A stretch of DNA of 64,000 nt from Sabulitectum sp036743055 (GCA_036743055.1 DAINQE010000002.1:40238-104237), one strand, 5' to 3'. Positions 17,434 to 26,396 are shown, counted from the first letter of the stretch. Notes: a model not told the origin generated them from the letters alone. Translations and numbers: made by a program.

Positions 17434-18167
17434 GAGGGTTCCACAAGCTCTTCGAAAGTTCTCCTGAAGGAGAGCATCAAATCGGTAAAATCACTGGACA
17501 TGCGATCCCTTGGTCTGGGCAGTGACACCACTTCATCCCTTGCTATCCTTCCGGGCCTGTGCCCCATCACCACCACTCTGTCGCCCAGATAAACGGCTTC
17601 CTCTATGTTGTGTGTAACGAAGACCACCGTGGTGAAGAGCCTGGTGCAGAGTTCATAGACCATATCCTGAAGCGCTATCGAGGTCCTTTCATCAAGGGAC
17701 CCGAACGGTTCGTCCAGAAGCAGAAGGTCAGGCTCGGTGACAAGCCCCCGGGCCAGGGCCGTTCTCTGCTGCATACCTCCGGAAAGCTCATGGGGAAAGC
17801 TCTTCTCGAACCCCGAGAGCCCAACCTGCTCAAGGATCCTTCGGCTGGCGGCTTCCGCTTCCCTTTTTCCAGTTCCGTTTGCCCTCAGGGGAAAGCTTAC
17901 GTTGGACTCAACCGTAAGCCAGGGAAAGAGCGCGCCCTGCTGAAAAACGTAGCTGAGCTTCCCTGAGCCGGTGTCGCAGGAACCGGAGGTGGGTTCCTCC
18001 AGCCCCGACAGCAGCCTGAGAATGGTGGTTTTTCCGCAGCCAGTGGGACCCAGCAGACAGAGGAACTGACCCTCTGGAACATTGAGGTCCACCGGACCCA
18101 CTGCCTGGAATGGGATGCCCTGTGGATCCTTGTATGTCTTCGAAAGCCCTCTGACCCTGAAAGACAT
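17430..18167 (-). CDS. NitT/TauT-family ABC transporter ATP-binding protein
   Basis: 245 residues. Walker A is GPTGCGKTT, the signature is LSGGMQQR and Walker B is LLLLDEPFGSLDE, with the SLDERTS form typical of the nitrate/sulfonate/taurine subclass (SsuB/TauB). Ends in a short regulatory-free tail. It is the last gene of the substrate-binding protein, permease and ATPase set read from 20202 down, overlapping the permease by 1 nt. Confidence 0.88.
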   Translation of the reverse strand: MSFRVRGLSKTYKDPQGIPFQAVGPVDLNVPEGQFLCLLGPTGCGKTTILRLLSGLEEPTSGSCDTGSGKLSYVFQQGALFPWLTVESNVSFPLRANGTGKREAEAASRRILEQVGLSGFEKSFPHELSGGMQQRTALARGLVTEPDLLLLDEPFGSLDERTSIALQDMVYELCTRLFTTVVFVTHNIEEAVYLGDRVVVMGHRPGRIARDEVVSLPRPRDRMSSDFTDLMLSFRRTFEELVEPS

Positions 18168-18982
18168 TATCTCTCCCCCGCCCTCAGAAGAAGGCTCTTT
18201 TCCCCGGCTGCTTCCAGCCCTCGGGAGAGGAGCAGCCCGATGACGGACACCACGAAGATGCAGGCCAGCATAACATCAAAGCGCGACAGCTGATACGAGT
18301 ATCTGATAAGATAACCCAGCCCTGAGTTCGTCCCCGGCAGCATCTCAGCGGCGATAATGACCATCCAGCATCTTCCCGCTGCCATCCTGTATCCTGCGAA
18401 GATATCCGGAAGGGCGGCGGGGAAGAGAACGTGCCTCAAGGTGTACAGCTTTCCCGCGCCGAGTACCCGGGCGGCTTCAAGATAGACATTCCGCACACTT
18501 CTTACCCCGTGCATCGTCTCCAGGATCACCGGGAATACCCCTCCCCATGCAAGGATGAACATCATTCCCAGCTGCAGTTCGTTCAGGATGTGGCGGGAGT
18601 ACTTCAGGTGCTCGGCCCCGAACACCTCCGCAAGGTTCGTGTCCTTGAAGATCACGATGGACAGGGGAAGGAGGGCAAGGGGTGAAAGGGGTCTGGCAAG
18701 CTCTGTGACAACGGAGGTGAACCGCCTGAAAACCCTGCTTGTTCCCATGGCAAAGCCCAGGGGAGTTCCAAGAAGGATGGACAGCAGAAGACCGAGAACG
18801 ACCCTGACCACGCTGACGGAGGTACTCCAGAGAAGCGAACCGCAGCTGAGCAGATCCCTGGAAGGATGGATGAGTACCTCAGCAACGGAGGAAAGGGAGG
18901 GCAGCATCCCGGTGCCGCCGAAGTACTGCCAGACAACAAGCAGCAGAACAGGCAGGGCAAGCCCCGGCAGGTGCAGATGCAC
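18167..18982 (-). CDS. NitT/TauT-family ABC transporter permease
   Basis: 271 residues with six predicted membrane helices. The EAA-type loop that contacts the ATPase is visible as YLEAARVLGAGKLYTLRHVLFPAALPDIFAGYR near residue 170. The family (SsuC/TauC/ThiX-like) imports sulfonates, taurine, nitrate, bicarbonate or pyrimidine precursors. An inserted stretch between helices (IFKDTNLAEVFGAEHLKYSRH) is longer than usual. Lies 29 bases after the binding-protein gene. Confidence 0.85.
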   Translation of the reverse strand: MHLHLPGLALPVLLLVVWQYFGGTGMLPSLSSVAEVLIHPSRDLLSCGSLLWSTSVSVVRVVLGLLLSILLGTPLGFAMGTSRVFRRFTSVVTELARPLSPLALLPLSIVIFKDTNLAEVFGAEHLKYSRHILNELQLGMMFILAWGGVFPVILETMHGVRSVRNVYLEAARVLGAGKLYTLRHVLFPAALPDIFAGYRMAAGRCWMVIIAAEMLPGTNSGLGYLIRYSYQLSRFDVMLACIFVVSVIGLLLSRGLEAAGEKSLLLRAGER

Positions 18983-19011
18983 CCGCCGGAGGCTTATACC
19001 GCTGTTTCCGG

Positions 19012-20202
19012 CTATTTCAGTTCCTCGGGAAGAAGGCTGAAATCCGTGATCAGGTCAAGTATCCCAACGCCCTGAACCTCGGCAAGGGGGCCTGTGAAGG
19101 AGTTCAGTGCCCTCATGTGGTCCATGATCAGGCCCATGTTCCCGTTCCAGGCTTCAGTGACCCTCATGTCGTATGTGCTTGTGGCCATTGAAGCGATCTC
19201 TACCTCGAGGGGTGTTCCGATCCATTCGCTTGCAGCCGCCGCGGCTTCTTCCGGATTAGCGTTGATGAAGTCGGTGGAGTACATGAAGAGCTCGAGAGCC
19301 GCCGACACTGCTTCAGGCTTCTCTGCTATGACCGCCTCATTGGCAGCGATGGCGCAGCATGGATGATTCTCGAAGTCGCCCGGGGGAAGAAGAGAAAGTT
19401 CCGCAACGCATCGGCCAATGCCGTTGTGCTCGGCCATGGCGCAGGCGGGGTTGTTGGACACGTAGGCGTCGATAAGGCCTTCCTGAAGCGCCGGATTAAG
19501 GTTGGGCTCGCCCTGAGCGTTGTAGAGAATGACATCGGTTTCCGGGGTTTCCGCTCCGGACATGGCGTAACTCACTCCAGCTTCAGTTAATGCGCTCTGG
19601 AAGATAATGAGGGCAACGGCCTTCGGGCTTTTGAACCCGACTGTGATCGGCCCCTCGGAGGCTTCGATCCAGGCGAGGAAACTTCCCCAGTCATTCACGG
19701 TTTCGTTGTCTGCTGAGACAACGAGCATGTCGCCGTCCTGGTGAAGCGGTGCGACGATCCTGATCGGGTTACCCTGGTCAATAGCAGCAGCGAAGGGAAT
19801 GACCCCGCCGAAACCCATCTCGAAAAGGCCGGCCTGCATGTTGTTGGGAACATTTATCGCTCCCTGGGACTGTATGAACTGAATCTCCGCTACCTTTTCG
19901 TTGTCCTTGATCAAGGCGTAATAGGATTCGCCCAGGGGAATCAGATACACGGGATAGTTCTCATGCATCATTTCCGGTCTGAGGGCGGCAACGAACACCG
20001 CTGAATGATGGTCCTGATTCACATACCCAATGGTGAGTTCAGGAGCTTCCGCATGGGCGTCTATCTGCTCCATGGGAAGGTTTCCGGCTGAGTTTTCCGC
20101 AGTGACTCCGGTATCAGCAGTTACCGCCGGCTCCTGTTCTCCGCAGGATGCCATGAATACCATACCTGCGGCAATCAGGAAAAAGAATGATGCTGTGCGC
20201 AT
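19012..20202 (-). CDS. ABC transporter substrate-binding lipoprotein, NitT/TauT/NMT1 type
   Basis: 396 residues. The signal peptide ends in the lipobox VFMASC (Cys20), so the protein is lipid-anchored. The type-II periplasmic binding fold is recognisable from TIGYVNQDHHSAVFVAAL, AGLFEMGFGGVIPFAAAID and GPITVGFKSPKAVALIIFQ. A NHPCCAIAA segment near residue 280 carries a Cys pair that is unusual for sulfonate binders. First gene of the importer operon, with GGAGG directly upstream of the ATG and a good promoter at 20323-20351. The ligand cannot be read from the sequence; aromatic sulfonates, taurine, nitrate or thiamine precursors are all possible. Confidence 0.8.
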   Translation of the reverse strand: MRTASFFFLIAAGMVFMASCGEQEPAVTADTGVTAENSAGNLPMEQIDAHAEAPELTIGYVNQDHHSAVFVAALRPEMMHENYPVYLIPLGESYYALIKDNEKVAEIQFIQSQGAINVPNNMQAGLFEMGFGGVIPFAAAIDQGNPIRIVAPLHQDGDMLVVSADNETVNDWGSFLAWIEASEGPITVGFKSPKAVALIIFQSALTEAGVSYAMSGAETPETDVILYNAQGEPNLNPALQEGLIDAYVSNNPACAMAEHNGIGRCVAELSLLPPGDFENHPCCAIAANEAVIAEKPEAVSAALELFMYSTDFINANPEEAAAAASEWIGTPLEVEIASMATSTYDMRVTEAWNGNMGLIMDHMRALNSFTGPLAEVQGVGILDLITDFSLLPEELK

Positions 20203-20713
20203 GATCCCTCCGCGTTCTTGTCATATGCTTGATTCAGTGGGCGACCCTAGAACGATCGCTCTCCGTGTGAACTGTACCACGATGTAGATACCGGAAAGCT
20301 AGAACCTTCTCCGGCCGGGAAAATCCTAAAGCGTTTCATGAACCAAGTCAACATATGAAAAAAACATCAATCAGATAGCGCTCAATGTATGAATTTCAGA
20401 ATTTCATGTTTACGCATCTTCATAACTTATGAGTATACACACTAAATTGATGTTTGGGTTTTGTGCCCCCTGAATCCTATACCATTGTCCTGCTTTCTCT
20501 TATGCAATTCTTGAGCAATCATACGGATCTGCAGCTTCCCATTCTGGTTAACTCTCTCGGTGCATATACCACATAGTCCTTTGCAGAAGCGGTTCCCGGC
20601 ACCTCCATAACTACCCGGAAGAAAACATTCGGTTTTCGCTTCGAAATCTGTTTACTCGATCATGAACCGAATCCATCCTGCACCGGAGATTGCAGGGTGT
20701 TATATTCACCACC
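20203..20713. other. 510-bp non-coding, AT-rich divergent region
   Basis: No convincing gene on either strand between the ABC importer and the HAD hydrolase. The part from 20330 to 20560 is clearly richer in A and T than the surrounding genes. It holds the importer promoter and a leader of about 110 bases. I looked for a TPP riboswitch (CUGAGA and ACC motifs) in that leader and did not find one. Confidence 0.6.
20323..20351 (-). promoter_or_regulatory. Sigma-70-type promoter of the ABC importer operon
   Basis: On the minus strand TTGACT (20351-20346) and TAGGAT (20328-20323) are separated by exactly 17 bases. Transcription would begin near 20316, leaving a leader of about 113 nt before the binding-protein start. 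Confidence 0.65.
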
Positions 20714-21433
20714 ATGCAAAGCGAAAACGAACGCAGGCTCAGGGAAACCGAGCTCTGGATCTTCGACGCCGACGACACTCTCTGGGAGAGCGCCCTGTAT
20801 TTCCGCAGGGCCGAGGAGGATTTCATTGCCCTCATGGAAAGCCTGGGCTTTCCGGGAGATGACACGAGGCGGGAAGTTAGGCGGAGAGATATCGAAAGAC
20901 TGTCGGTTACCGGTTACGGAGCCCGGCCGTACATGGACACCCTGAGGGGGATCCTTCAGGACCGGTCCACCCTGCTGTCTCCCTATATAGTTGACAGTCT
21001 TGAATATATATCAAATTCTCTTCTTCATCACCCCCTTGTTCTTCTTCCCGGGGTAATGGGAACCATCGAGCGGATGCACCGCTTCGGCAAGTCAATGATC
21101 GTCTACACAATGGGGGAGGACGACCACCAGCGAGACAAGTTCAGCCGCTCCGGGATCGCCGGGTTCTTCAGTGACCTGAAGGTGGTTCCGGTGAAGAATG
21201 AAGACACTATGAAGGAACTGCTGGCCCACTGCGGGGTTGAGCCGCGGAAGGCCTGCATGATTGGAAACAGCCCGAGGTCCGACATAAATCCAGCCATCGG
21301 ATGCGGTGTTAACGCTATTCATGTGAAGCGTGCGCTAACATGGCAGGCAGAGCAGACTGAGTTTGCCGAACCCGGACTTGTTACAACCGTAGCCTCCATA
21401 TCGGAGATCCCGCCGCTGGCGGGGATCGTTTAG
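20714..21433 (+). CDS. HAD-superfamily hydrolase
   Basis: 239 residues from the ATG giving MQSENERRLRETELWIFDADDTLWE; an upstream TTG adds 8 residues. Motif I is DADDTLW (DxDxT), motif II lies in SMIVYTMG, motif III is a Lys near VVPVKNEDTM, and motif IV is MIGNSPRSDINPAI. A helical cap sits between motifs I and II, as in subclass I phosphatases of the phosphoglycolate-phosphatase/haloacid-dehalogenase type. Substrate unknown. It is followed after 50 bases, including a hairpin, by the EIIA-like gene. Confidence 0.75.
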   Translation: MQSENERRLRETELWIFDADDTLWESALYFRRAEEDFIALMESLGFPGDDTRREVRRRDIERLSVTGYGARPYMDTLRGILQDRSTLLSPYIVDSLEYISNSLLHHPLVLLPGVMGTIERMHRFGKSMIVYTMGEDDHQRDKFSRSGIAGFFSDLKVVPVKNEDTMKELLAHCGVEPRKACMIGNSPRSDINPAIGCGVNAIHVKRALTWQAEQTEFAEPGLVTTVASISEIPPLAGIV

Positions 21434-21441
21434 GGGCTGCA

Positions 21442-21462
21442 GCGCCCTTTCAGAAAGGGCGC
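21442..21462 (+). terminator. Short perfect hairpin between the HAD gene and the EIIA-like gene
   Basis: GCGCCCTTT (21442-21450) and AAAGGGCGC (21454-21462) form a 9-bp stem with a CAG loop. There is no T run after it, so it is either a weak terminator or an RNA-processing or stability element between the two genes. Confidence 0.4.
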
Positions 21463-21483
21463 GTTGACAAATCTGGAGGAATC

Positions 21484-22302
21484 ATGAACATTTCCGATGT
21501 ACTTCGGAAGGAAAACACCGAAGCTAAACTCAAGATAAGCAACAGGGACGAGCTGCTTTCGGCGGTGGCTGATGTGGCGTGCCGGGATCCCCAGCTTGAG
21601 GGCATGCATGCCCAGGTCCTGAAGAGCCTCAGAGAGCGTGAGGAACTGGGGTCAACTGCTCTAGGGGCGGGTGTGGCGGTTCCCCACTGCCGCATCTCCG
21701 GCCTGCGGAGTTTCGTGGCCGGCATCGTCACCACTGCGAAAAAGCTCGATTACGATGCAGCTGACAACGAGAAGGTGGACATATTCCCCTTCGTGATAGG
21801 CCCTGAGGACAATCCAAAGGAACACCTCAGGGTGCTTTCCGGTATGGCCAGGCTCCTCAGGAATCCCGACACCAGGAAAGCCATACGCTCGGCCGCAAGC
21901 GGCTCGGAGCTTTTCCAGCTTATCACAGGCCTGGATGCCGAGGGTGTGTCCGGTGCTCCCTCCGATACCGCATGCAGCATGAAGATGCTGCACGTGTTCG
22001 TTCGAAATGAAGAGCTTTTCAACGACATACTGCAGGTGTTCGCTTCCGGGGAGTTCCTCGGCGCCATGGTCCTCGAAGCCCATGAATCAACTGAATACAT
22101 GTCCGGGATCCCTGTTTTCGCGGGTTTCTGGAACAGCGACCTGAACACCTTCAATCGCATAATTACCGCTGTGGTAAAGGGCTCGCTGGTTAACCAGACC
22201 ATCAGGAACATAGAGTACGTATGCGGAGCGCTGAAGGATCAGAGCGACGTGATGGTCACGGTTTCCGACCTGCACCACGCAATAGGATCCCTGGACTACT
22301 GA
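21484..22302 (+). CDS. PTS EIIA (mannitol/fructose)-like domain protein linked to antiporters
   Basis: 272 residues, GGAGG upstream of the ATG. Residues 1-150 resemble the EIIA type-2 domain: LLSAVADVACRDP, LKSLREREELGSTALGAGVAVPHCR with the phospho-accepting His68, and HLRVLSGMARLLRN. Residues 160-272 form a second alpha/beta domain (MLHVFVRNEELFNDILQVFASGEFLGAMVLE) that I do not firmly recognise but which has the look of a small regulatory P-II-like fold. There are no EIIB, EIIC or HPr genes nearby, while two cation/proton antiporters follow at once. A role in regulating these antiporters is therefore more likely than sugar uptake (inference). Confidence 0.7.
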   Translation: MNISDVLRKENTEAKLKISNRDELLSAVADVACRDPQLEGMHAQVLKSLREREELGSTALGAGVAVPHCRISGLRSFVAGIVTTAKKLDYDAADNEKVDIFPFVIGPEDNPKEHLRVLSGMARLLRNPDTRKAIRSAASGSELFQLITGLDAEGVSGAPSDTACSMKMLHVFVRNEELFNDILQVFASGEFLGAMVLEAHESTEYMSGIPVFAGFWNSDLNTFNRIITAVVKGSLVNQTIRNIEYVCGALKDQSDVMVTVSDLHHAIGSLDY

Positions 22303-22303
22303 A

Positions 22304-23524
22304 ATGACTTTATCATCACTACCTCTGATGGCCGTTGTTGGCGGCGCTGTTATTCTGTCCCTCTACGCAGGAAGGCTCGCCAGGAAAACAGGGCTTCCCT
22401 CCCTGGTGGGCTACATGATACTTGGAGTGATCCTGGGCAGCTCCGTTCTCGGTGTACTCTCTGCGGAGGGAACCAGAACACTGTCGTTCCTTACCGACAT
22501 AGCCCTGGGGTTCGTTGCCTTCACCATAGGCAGCGAACTGAACCTCAGGGAGCTGAAAAAGCTTGGAAAAGGGATCATCTACATCATTCTGGCTGAGTCG
22601 TTCGCTGCCTTCTTCATGGTGGCAGGCGCCGTCTGGATACTCACCGGCAACCTGCCCATGGCGCTTATTTTCGGAGCCCTCGCCCCTGCCAGCGCTCCGG
22701 CGGGCACCGTGGCGGTGATACAGGAGTACGGCGCGAAGGGCAAACTTACCAGCGCTCTCTATGCCGTTGTGGGATTCGACGACGGTCTGGCGATCATCAT
22801 CTTCGGTTTCGCAAGCGCCGCGGCAAGGAACATTCTGGACCCGGCGGCCTCTTCCGGACTGATGCACTCGGTACTTCATCCGGCGGGTGAGATACTGTTC
22901 AGCATCCTGGCTGGAGGTTTCCTTGGAGTACTGCTCACGGTACTGGGGCGGAAGCTAAGACCCCTGACCGATGTGCCCTCCCTGTTCATGGGCTTCGTGG
23001 CGGTGGCAGCGGGAATAGCCCAGTGGCTTCACCTTTCCCTGATCCTCACCTGCATGATGCTGGGTTTCGTACTCACCAACACCACGCCGGTTGCCACGGT
23101 AAAATCGATGATGGGGCAGCTGCGGACCTGGATGCCCTTTCTGTTCATACCCTTCTTCTTCCTTGCGGGGGCTCATCTGGACATCGCCGCCCTGCCTTCC
23201 CTGGGGCTGATCGGTGTGGTCTACATACTTGCCCGAACGGCTGGTCTCATGGGCGGTGCCAGGCTGGGTGCCGTGATCGGCCGGTCGGACGACAACATCA
23301 AGAAGTACCTGGGGTTCGGAATACTCTCCCAGGCAGGGGTGGCCATCGGTCTCTCCATGGTGGTCCTCGGTCAGTTCGAAGCCCTTGGAACACCTGAAGC
23401 CTCGAGCATAGCGGTGAACGTGATAACCACCATAACCGCCACCTGCATAATCTTCGAGATCATAGGGCCAATAGGGGCGAAATACGCGCTTCAGAAAGCC
23501 GGGGAGATAAGGAGAAAAACCTGA
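22304..23524 (+). CDS. CPA2-family cation/proton antiporter (paralog 1)
   Basis: 406 residues, about 12-13 membrane helices. LPSLVGYMILGVILGSSVLG near residue 30 and ALAPASAPAGTVAVIQEYGAKG near residue 125 are typical of the Na+/H+ exchanger (KefB-like) membrane domain; the functional Asp pair is seen in GFDDGLAI near residue 160. There is no C-terminal RCK/TrkA-N domain, unlike KefB/KefC. It starts one base after the EIIA-like stop, so the genes are coupled. Confidence 0.82.
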   Translation: MTLSSLPLMAVVGGAVILSLYAGRLARKTGLPSLVGYMILGVILGSSVLGVLSAEGTRTLSFLTDIALGFVAFTIGSELNLRELKKLGKGIIYIILAESFAAFFMVAGAVWILTGNLPMALIFGALAPASAPAGTVAVIQEYGAKGKLTSALYAVVGFDDGLAIIIFGFASAAARNILDPAASSGLMHSVLHPAGEILFSILAGGFLGVLLTVLGRKLRPLTDVPSLFMGFVAVAAGIAQWLHLSLILTCMMLGFVLTNTTPVATVKSMMGQLRTWMPFLFIPFFFLAGAHLDIAALPSLGLIGVVYILARTAGLMGGARLGAVIGRSDDNIKKYLGFGILSQAGVAIGLSMVVLGQFEALGTPEASSIAVNVITTITATCIIFEIIGPIGAKYALQKAGEIRRKT

Positions 23525-23525
23525 C

Positions 23526-24749
23526 ATGACCACGGAGTTCACCCTCCTCGCCCTTGTCGGTGCATCAGTTGTCACCGGCCTGTTCTTCGGCAAGGCGGCG
23601 AAGAAGGCGGGACTTCCCTCCATTATCGGCTACATGGTACTTGGAACCCTCGCCGGGGTCTCTGTCCTGGGCATCTTCCATCACGCTCATCTCAGGGAGC
23701 TTGCCTTCGTGACCGACATAGCCCTCGGCTTCGTTGCCTTCAGCATAGGTAGCGAGCTGAAGCTCTCCACTCTGCGCTCCCTGGGCAGGTCCATCGGGCT
23801 GATAATCATCCTGGAGTCCACCGGAGCCCTGGTGATGGTTGCAGCTCTGGTGTATGCTGTTACAGGGGATATTGTTACATCACTGATATTCGGAGCCCTG
23901 GCCCCGGCCACCGCCCCGGCTGGGACGGTGGCTGTGATACGGGAGTACAGGGCAAAGGGAAGGCTTTCATCCTCGCTGTATGCAGTAGCTGGATTCGACG
24001 ACGGAGTGGCGATCCTCCTCTTCGGCTTCACCGCTGCCATCGCAAGGCAGCTGCTCCTTGCGGAGGCCGGCCTTGCGTCTGGTAGCCTGATAGCCGGGCT
24101 CGCCAGACCGGCCGCCGAGATACTGTTCAGTCTGCTCACCGGCGGTGCGCTGGGATTCCTGTACTCATATCTCCTTCGCAAATTAGATTCCAGCAGCAAC
24201 ATACCTGCGTTAACTTTTGGGTTCGTCCTCTTCGGAGCCGGTCTGGCGACCATGTTCCATCTGTCGCTGATACTTGTGAACATGGGAATAGGATTCGTGC
24301 TTGCGAACACAAACAGGCAGAGCACAGTTACCTCGGTGAACGATCAGCTCAGATCCCTGATGCCCCTTCTCTTCATTCTCTTCTTCTTCCTTGCAGGGGC
24401 TCATCTGAACTTCGCGGCACTTCCAGCCATGGGGATCACGGGTATGGCCTATATACTGGGACGCTCCGCAGGTAAGATAGGCGGTGCCTGGCTGGGCGCA
24501 TTCATGGGAAAAGCTCCTGAGACAATAAGGAACAACCTGGGACTTGGGCTCCTTTCACAGGCGGGGGTGGCCATCGGACTTGCCCTTCTTGTATCGCAGG
24601 AGTTCTCGGCAGTTGGAACGGAAAAGGCCCTGATGCTGGGTTCGTCGGTGATTACCACAATAACCGCAACCTGCATCTTCTTTGAGATCATCGGCCCCAT
24701 CACCGCCAGGATCGCTCTGCGGAACGCCGGGGAGATCGGGGCCGATTGA
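23526..24749 (+). CDS. CPA2-family cation/proton antiporter (paralog 2)
   Basis: 407 residues and clearly a tandem duplicate of the preceding gene: LPSIIGYMVLGTLAGVSVLG, ALAPATAPAGTVAVIREYRAKG and GFDDGVAI occur at the same places. One base separates it from paralog 1. The pair could work as a heterodimer or as two exchangers with different ions, both under the EIIA-like protein upstream (inference). No cytoplasmic ligand-binding domain is present. Confidence 0.82.
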   Translation: MTTEFTLLALVGASVVTGLFFGKAAKKAGLPSIIGYMVLGTLAGVSVLGIFHHAHLRELAFVTDIALGFVAFSIGSELKLSTLRSLGRSIGLIIILESTGALVMVAALVYAVTGDIVTSLIFGALAPATAPAGTVAVIREYRAKGRLSSSLYAVAGFDDGVAILLFGFTAAIARQLLLAEAGLASGSLIAGLARPAAEILFSLLTGGALGFLYSYLLRKLDSSSNIPALTFGFVLFGAGLATMFHLSLILVNMGIGFVLANTNRQSTVTSVNDQLRSLMPLLFILFFFLAGAHLNFAALPAMGITGMAYILGRSAGKIGGAWLGAFMGKAPETIRNNLGLGLLSQAGVAIGLALLVSQEFSAVGTEKALMLGSSVITTITATCIFFEIIGPITARIALRNAGEIGAD

Positions 24750-24788
24750 TTTGTTAACTCTGTTGTACTGCAAACACTTAAGTGCTTC

Positions 24789-26312
24789 TTAGCCCAGAGA
24801 CCCCACAAGTGATTCCACCGCGTCGAGAACCTCTCCTGTGCGAACCACCCTGGACATGGTGTTATGGTCGGGATACAGCGGCCTGTCCTCCCCAAGATGG
24901 TCCACATGGAGGCGTATGATCCTCCTTGCTTCCTCCACGCCGCTGCCGCATCTGTGGCTCCTGAAGTCCAGGGCCTGGGCGGCGGCGATCATCTCTATGC
25001 CCAGTATGCCCCATGCGTTCTCAAGGATCTGGCAGTTCTTCAGAGCGGTGTTCATGCCCATGCTCACGAAGTCCTCCTGATCCGCCGCAGCCGGTATCGA
25101 AGCCACCGCCGCAGGACTGGAGAGTATCCTCTGCTCCGCGATGAGCATCCCCGCGGTGTACTGGCTGAGCATGTGACCGCTGTAGAGCCCGGGTTTCTCC
25201 GCCAGGAACGGGGGAAGACCCACTGAGAGCGCAGGGTTCAGAAGCCTGTTCAGCCTTCTTTCACTCAGCACGGAAACCATGGTTATCGCGGTGCCGGCCA
25301 TCTCCATGGGAAGGGAGACCGGAGTACCCTGAAAGTTGGCTCCGGTGAGAACGATATCGTCCTCCGGAAAGAACAGCGGGTTGTCGCCTACGCCGTTCAG
25401 CTCGGTTTCCACCTGGCTCCTGGCGTAGGCCACCGCGTCATGGGCGGCTCCTATCACCTGGGGAGTTGAGCGCATCGAATAGGCGTCCTGGACTCTCTGG
25501 GGGGTCTTGCCGGTGAGAAGGTCGCTTCCCTCGATGCACTTCCGTATTGCCCTGGCGCTTCTCAGTGAACCGCTGAAACCCCTTACCTGATGGACTCTGT
25601 CCTCGTAGGGTTTCATGTTGGCGTACAGGGCTTCAAGGCTCATTGCCGCGGTGATCTCAGCCTGCTTCAGCCACCTCTCCATGTCGTGAATGTTCAGGGC
25701 AGATATGGCGGTGAGGAGATTGGAGCCGTTAATGAGTGCCAGACCGTCCCTGGCATGGAGTTCCAGCGGCTTGAGACCGGCTTTTCCCAGGGCCTCCTCA
25801 CCGGAGAATATCTCCCCTTCGTACCAGGCCTCCCCCTCCCCCATTATCACCAGGGCGATCATGCTCATGGGAGCGAGGTCGCCGCAGGCACCAACGGAAC
25901 CCTTCTCGCATACAACGGGAGTAACTTCGCGGTTGAGCATCTCCACCAGCATTTCGGTCATCTGCAGCCTTACGGCGGAATGTCCGTTGCAGTGAACGTT
26001 CGCCCTTCCCAGCATGGCGCCGCGCACGCGCTCGATGGGTACAGGCTTTCCTATGCCCGCGGAGTGGTTGTAGATGAGGTACTTCTGAAATGAAAGCACC
26101 TCCGCGTCACTGAGCCTGGTCTCCGAGAACTCACCAATGCCGGTGTTGATCCCGTACATGGTTTCACCGGCGGCGATTTTCCTCTCGACCATTTCCCTGC
26201 ATCGCAGGATACGCTCACAGGCCTCCGGAGCTAATTCCACCTGCTCGCAGTTCCTGGCCACGGCCACCAGTTTCTCTATGGTAAGGCTCTTTCCGTCGAG
26301 TACAACGCTCAT
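24789..26312 (-). CDS. hutH: Histidine ammonia-lyase with Ala-Cys-Gly in the MIO site
   Basis: 507 residues, ATG preceded by GGGAGGATCCC. The lyase family is certain: MYGINTGIGEF (catalytic Tyr loop, near residue 53), NHSAGIGKP, the MIO-forming segment GSVGACGDLAPMS, SRSQ-like YARSQVETELNGVGDNPLF, and GANFQGTPV. It deaminates L-histidine to urocanate in the cytoplasm. The tripeptide that cyclises to the MIO cofactor is normally Ala-Ser-Gly; here codon 143 is TGC (Cys), checked on both strands. From what is known of enzyme mutants a Cys here can still form an active cofactor. No hutU, hutI or hutG is adjacent, so it stands alone. A tyrosine or phenylalanine ammonia-lyase is less likely from the NHSAG context. 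Confidence 0.88.
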   Translation of the reverse strand: MSVVLDGKSLTIEKLVAVARNCEQVELAPEACERILRCREMVERKIAAGETMYGINTGIGEFSETRLSDAEVLSFQKYLIYNHSAGIGKPVPIERVRGAMLGRANVHCNGHSAVRLQMTEMLVEMLNREVTPVVCEKGSVGACGDLAPMSMIALVIMGEGEAWYEGEIFSGEEALGKAGLKPLELHARDGLALINGSNLLTAISALNIHDMERWLKQAEITAAMSLEALYANMKPYEDRVHQVRGFSGSLRSARAIRKCIEGSDLLTGKTPQRVQDAYSMRSTPQVIGAAHDAVAYARSQVETELNGVGDNPLFFPEDDIVLTGANFQGTPVSLPMEMAGTAITMVSVLSERRLNRLLNPALSVGLPPFLAEKPGLYSGHMLSQYTAGMLIAEQRILSSPAAVASIPAAADQEDFVSMGMNTALKNCQILENAWGILGIEMIAAAQALDFRSHRCGSGVEEARRIIRLHVDHLGEDRPLYPDHNTMSRVVRTGEVLDAVESLVGSLG

Positions 26313-26396
26313 GGGATCCTCCCGGTGAAGGTGATGTTCTTCAGTGAAACTTCGAGAGGAGAATAATACTAAAGAACCCTTCCCGGGGTAAGAAGG

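Noticed and set aside
20203..20320. TPP riboswitch in front of the ABC importer
   Set aside because: The conserved CUGAGA and ACC motifs are absent from the leader.
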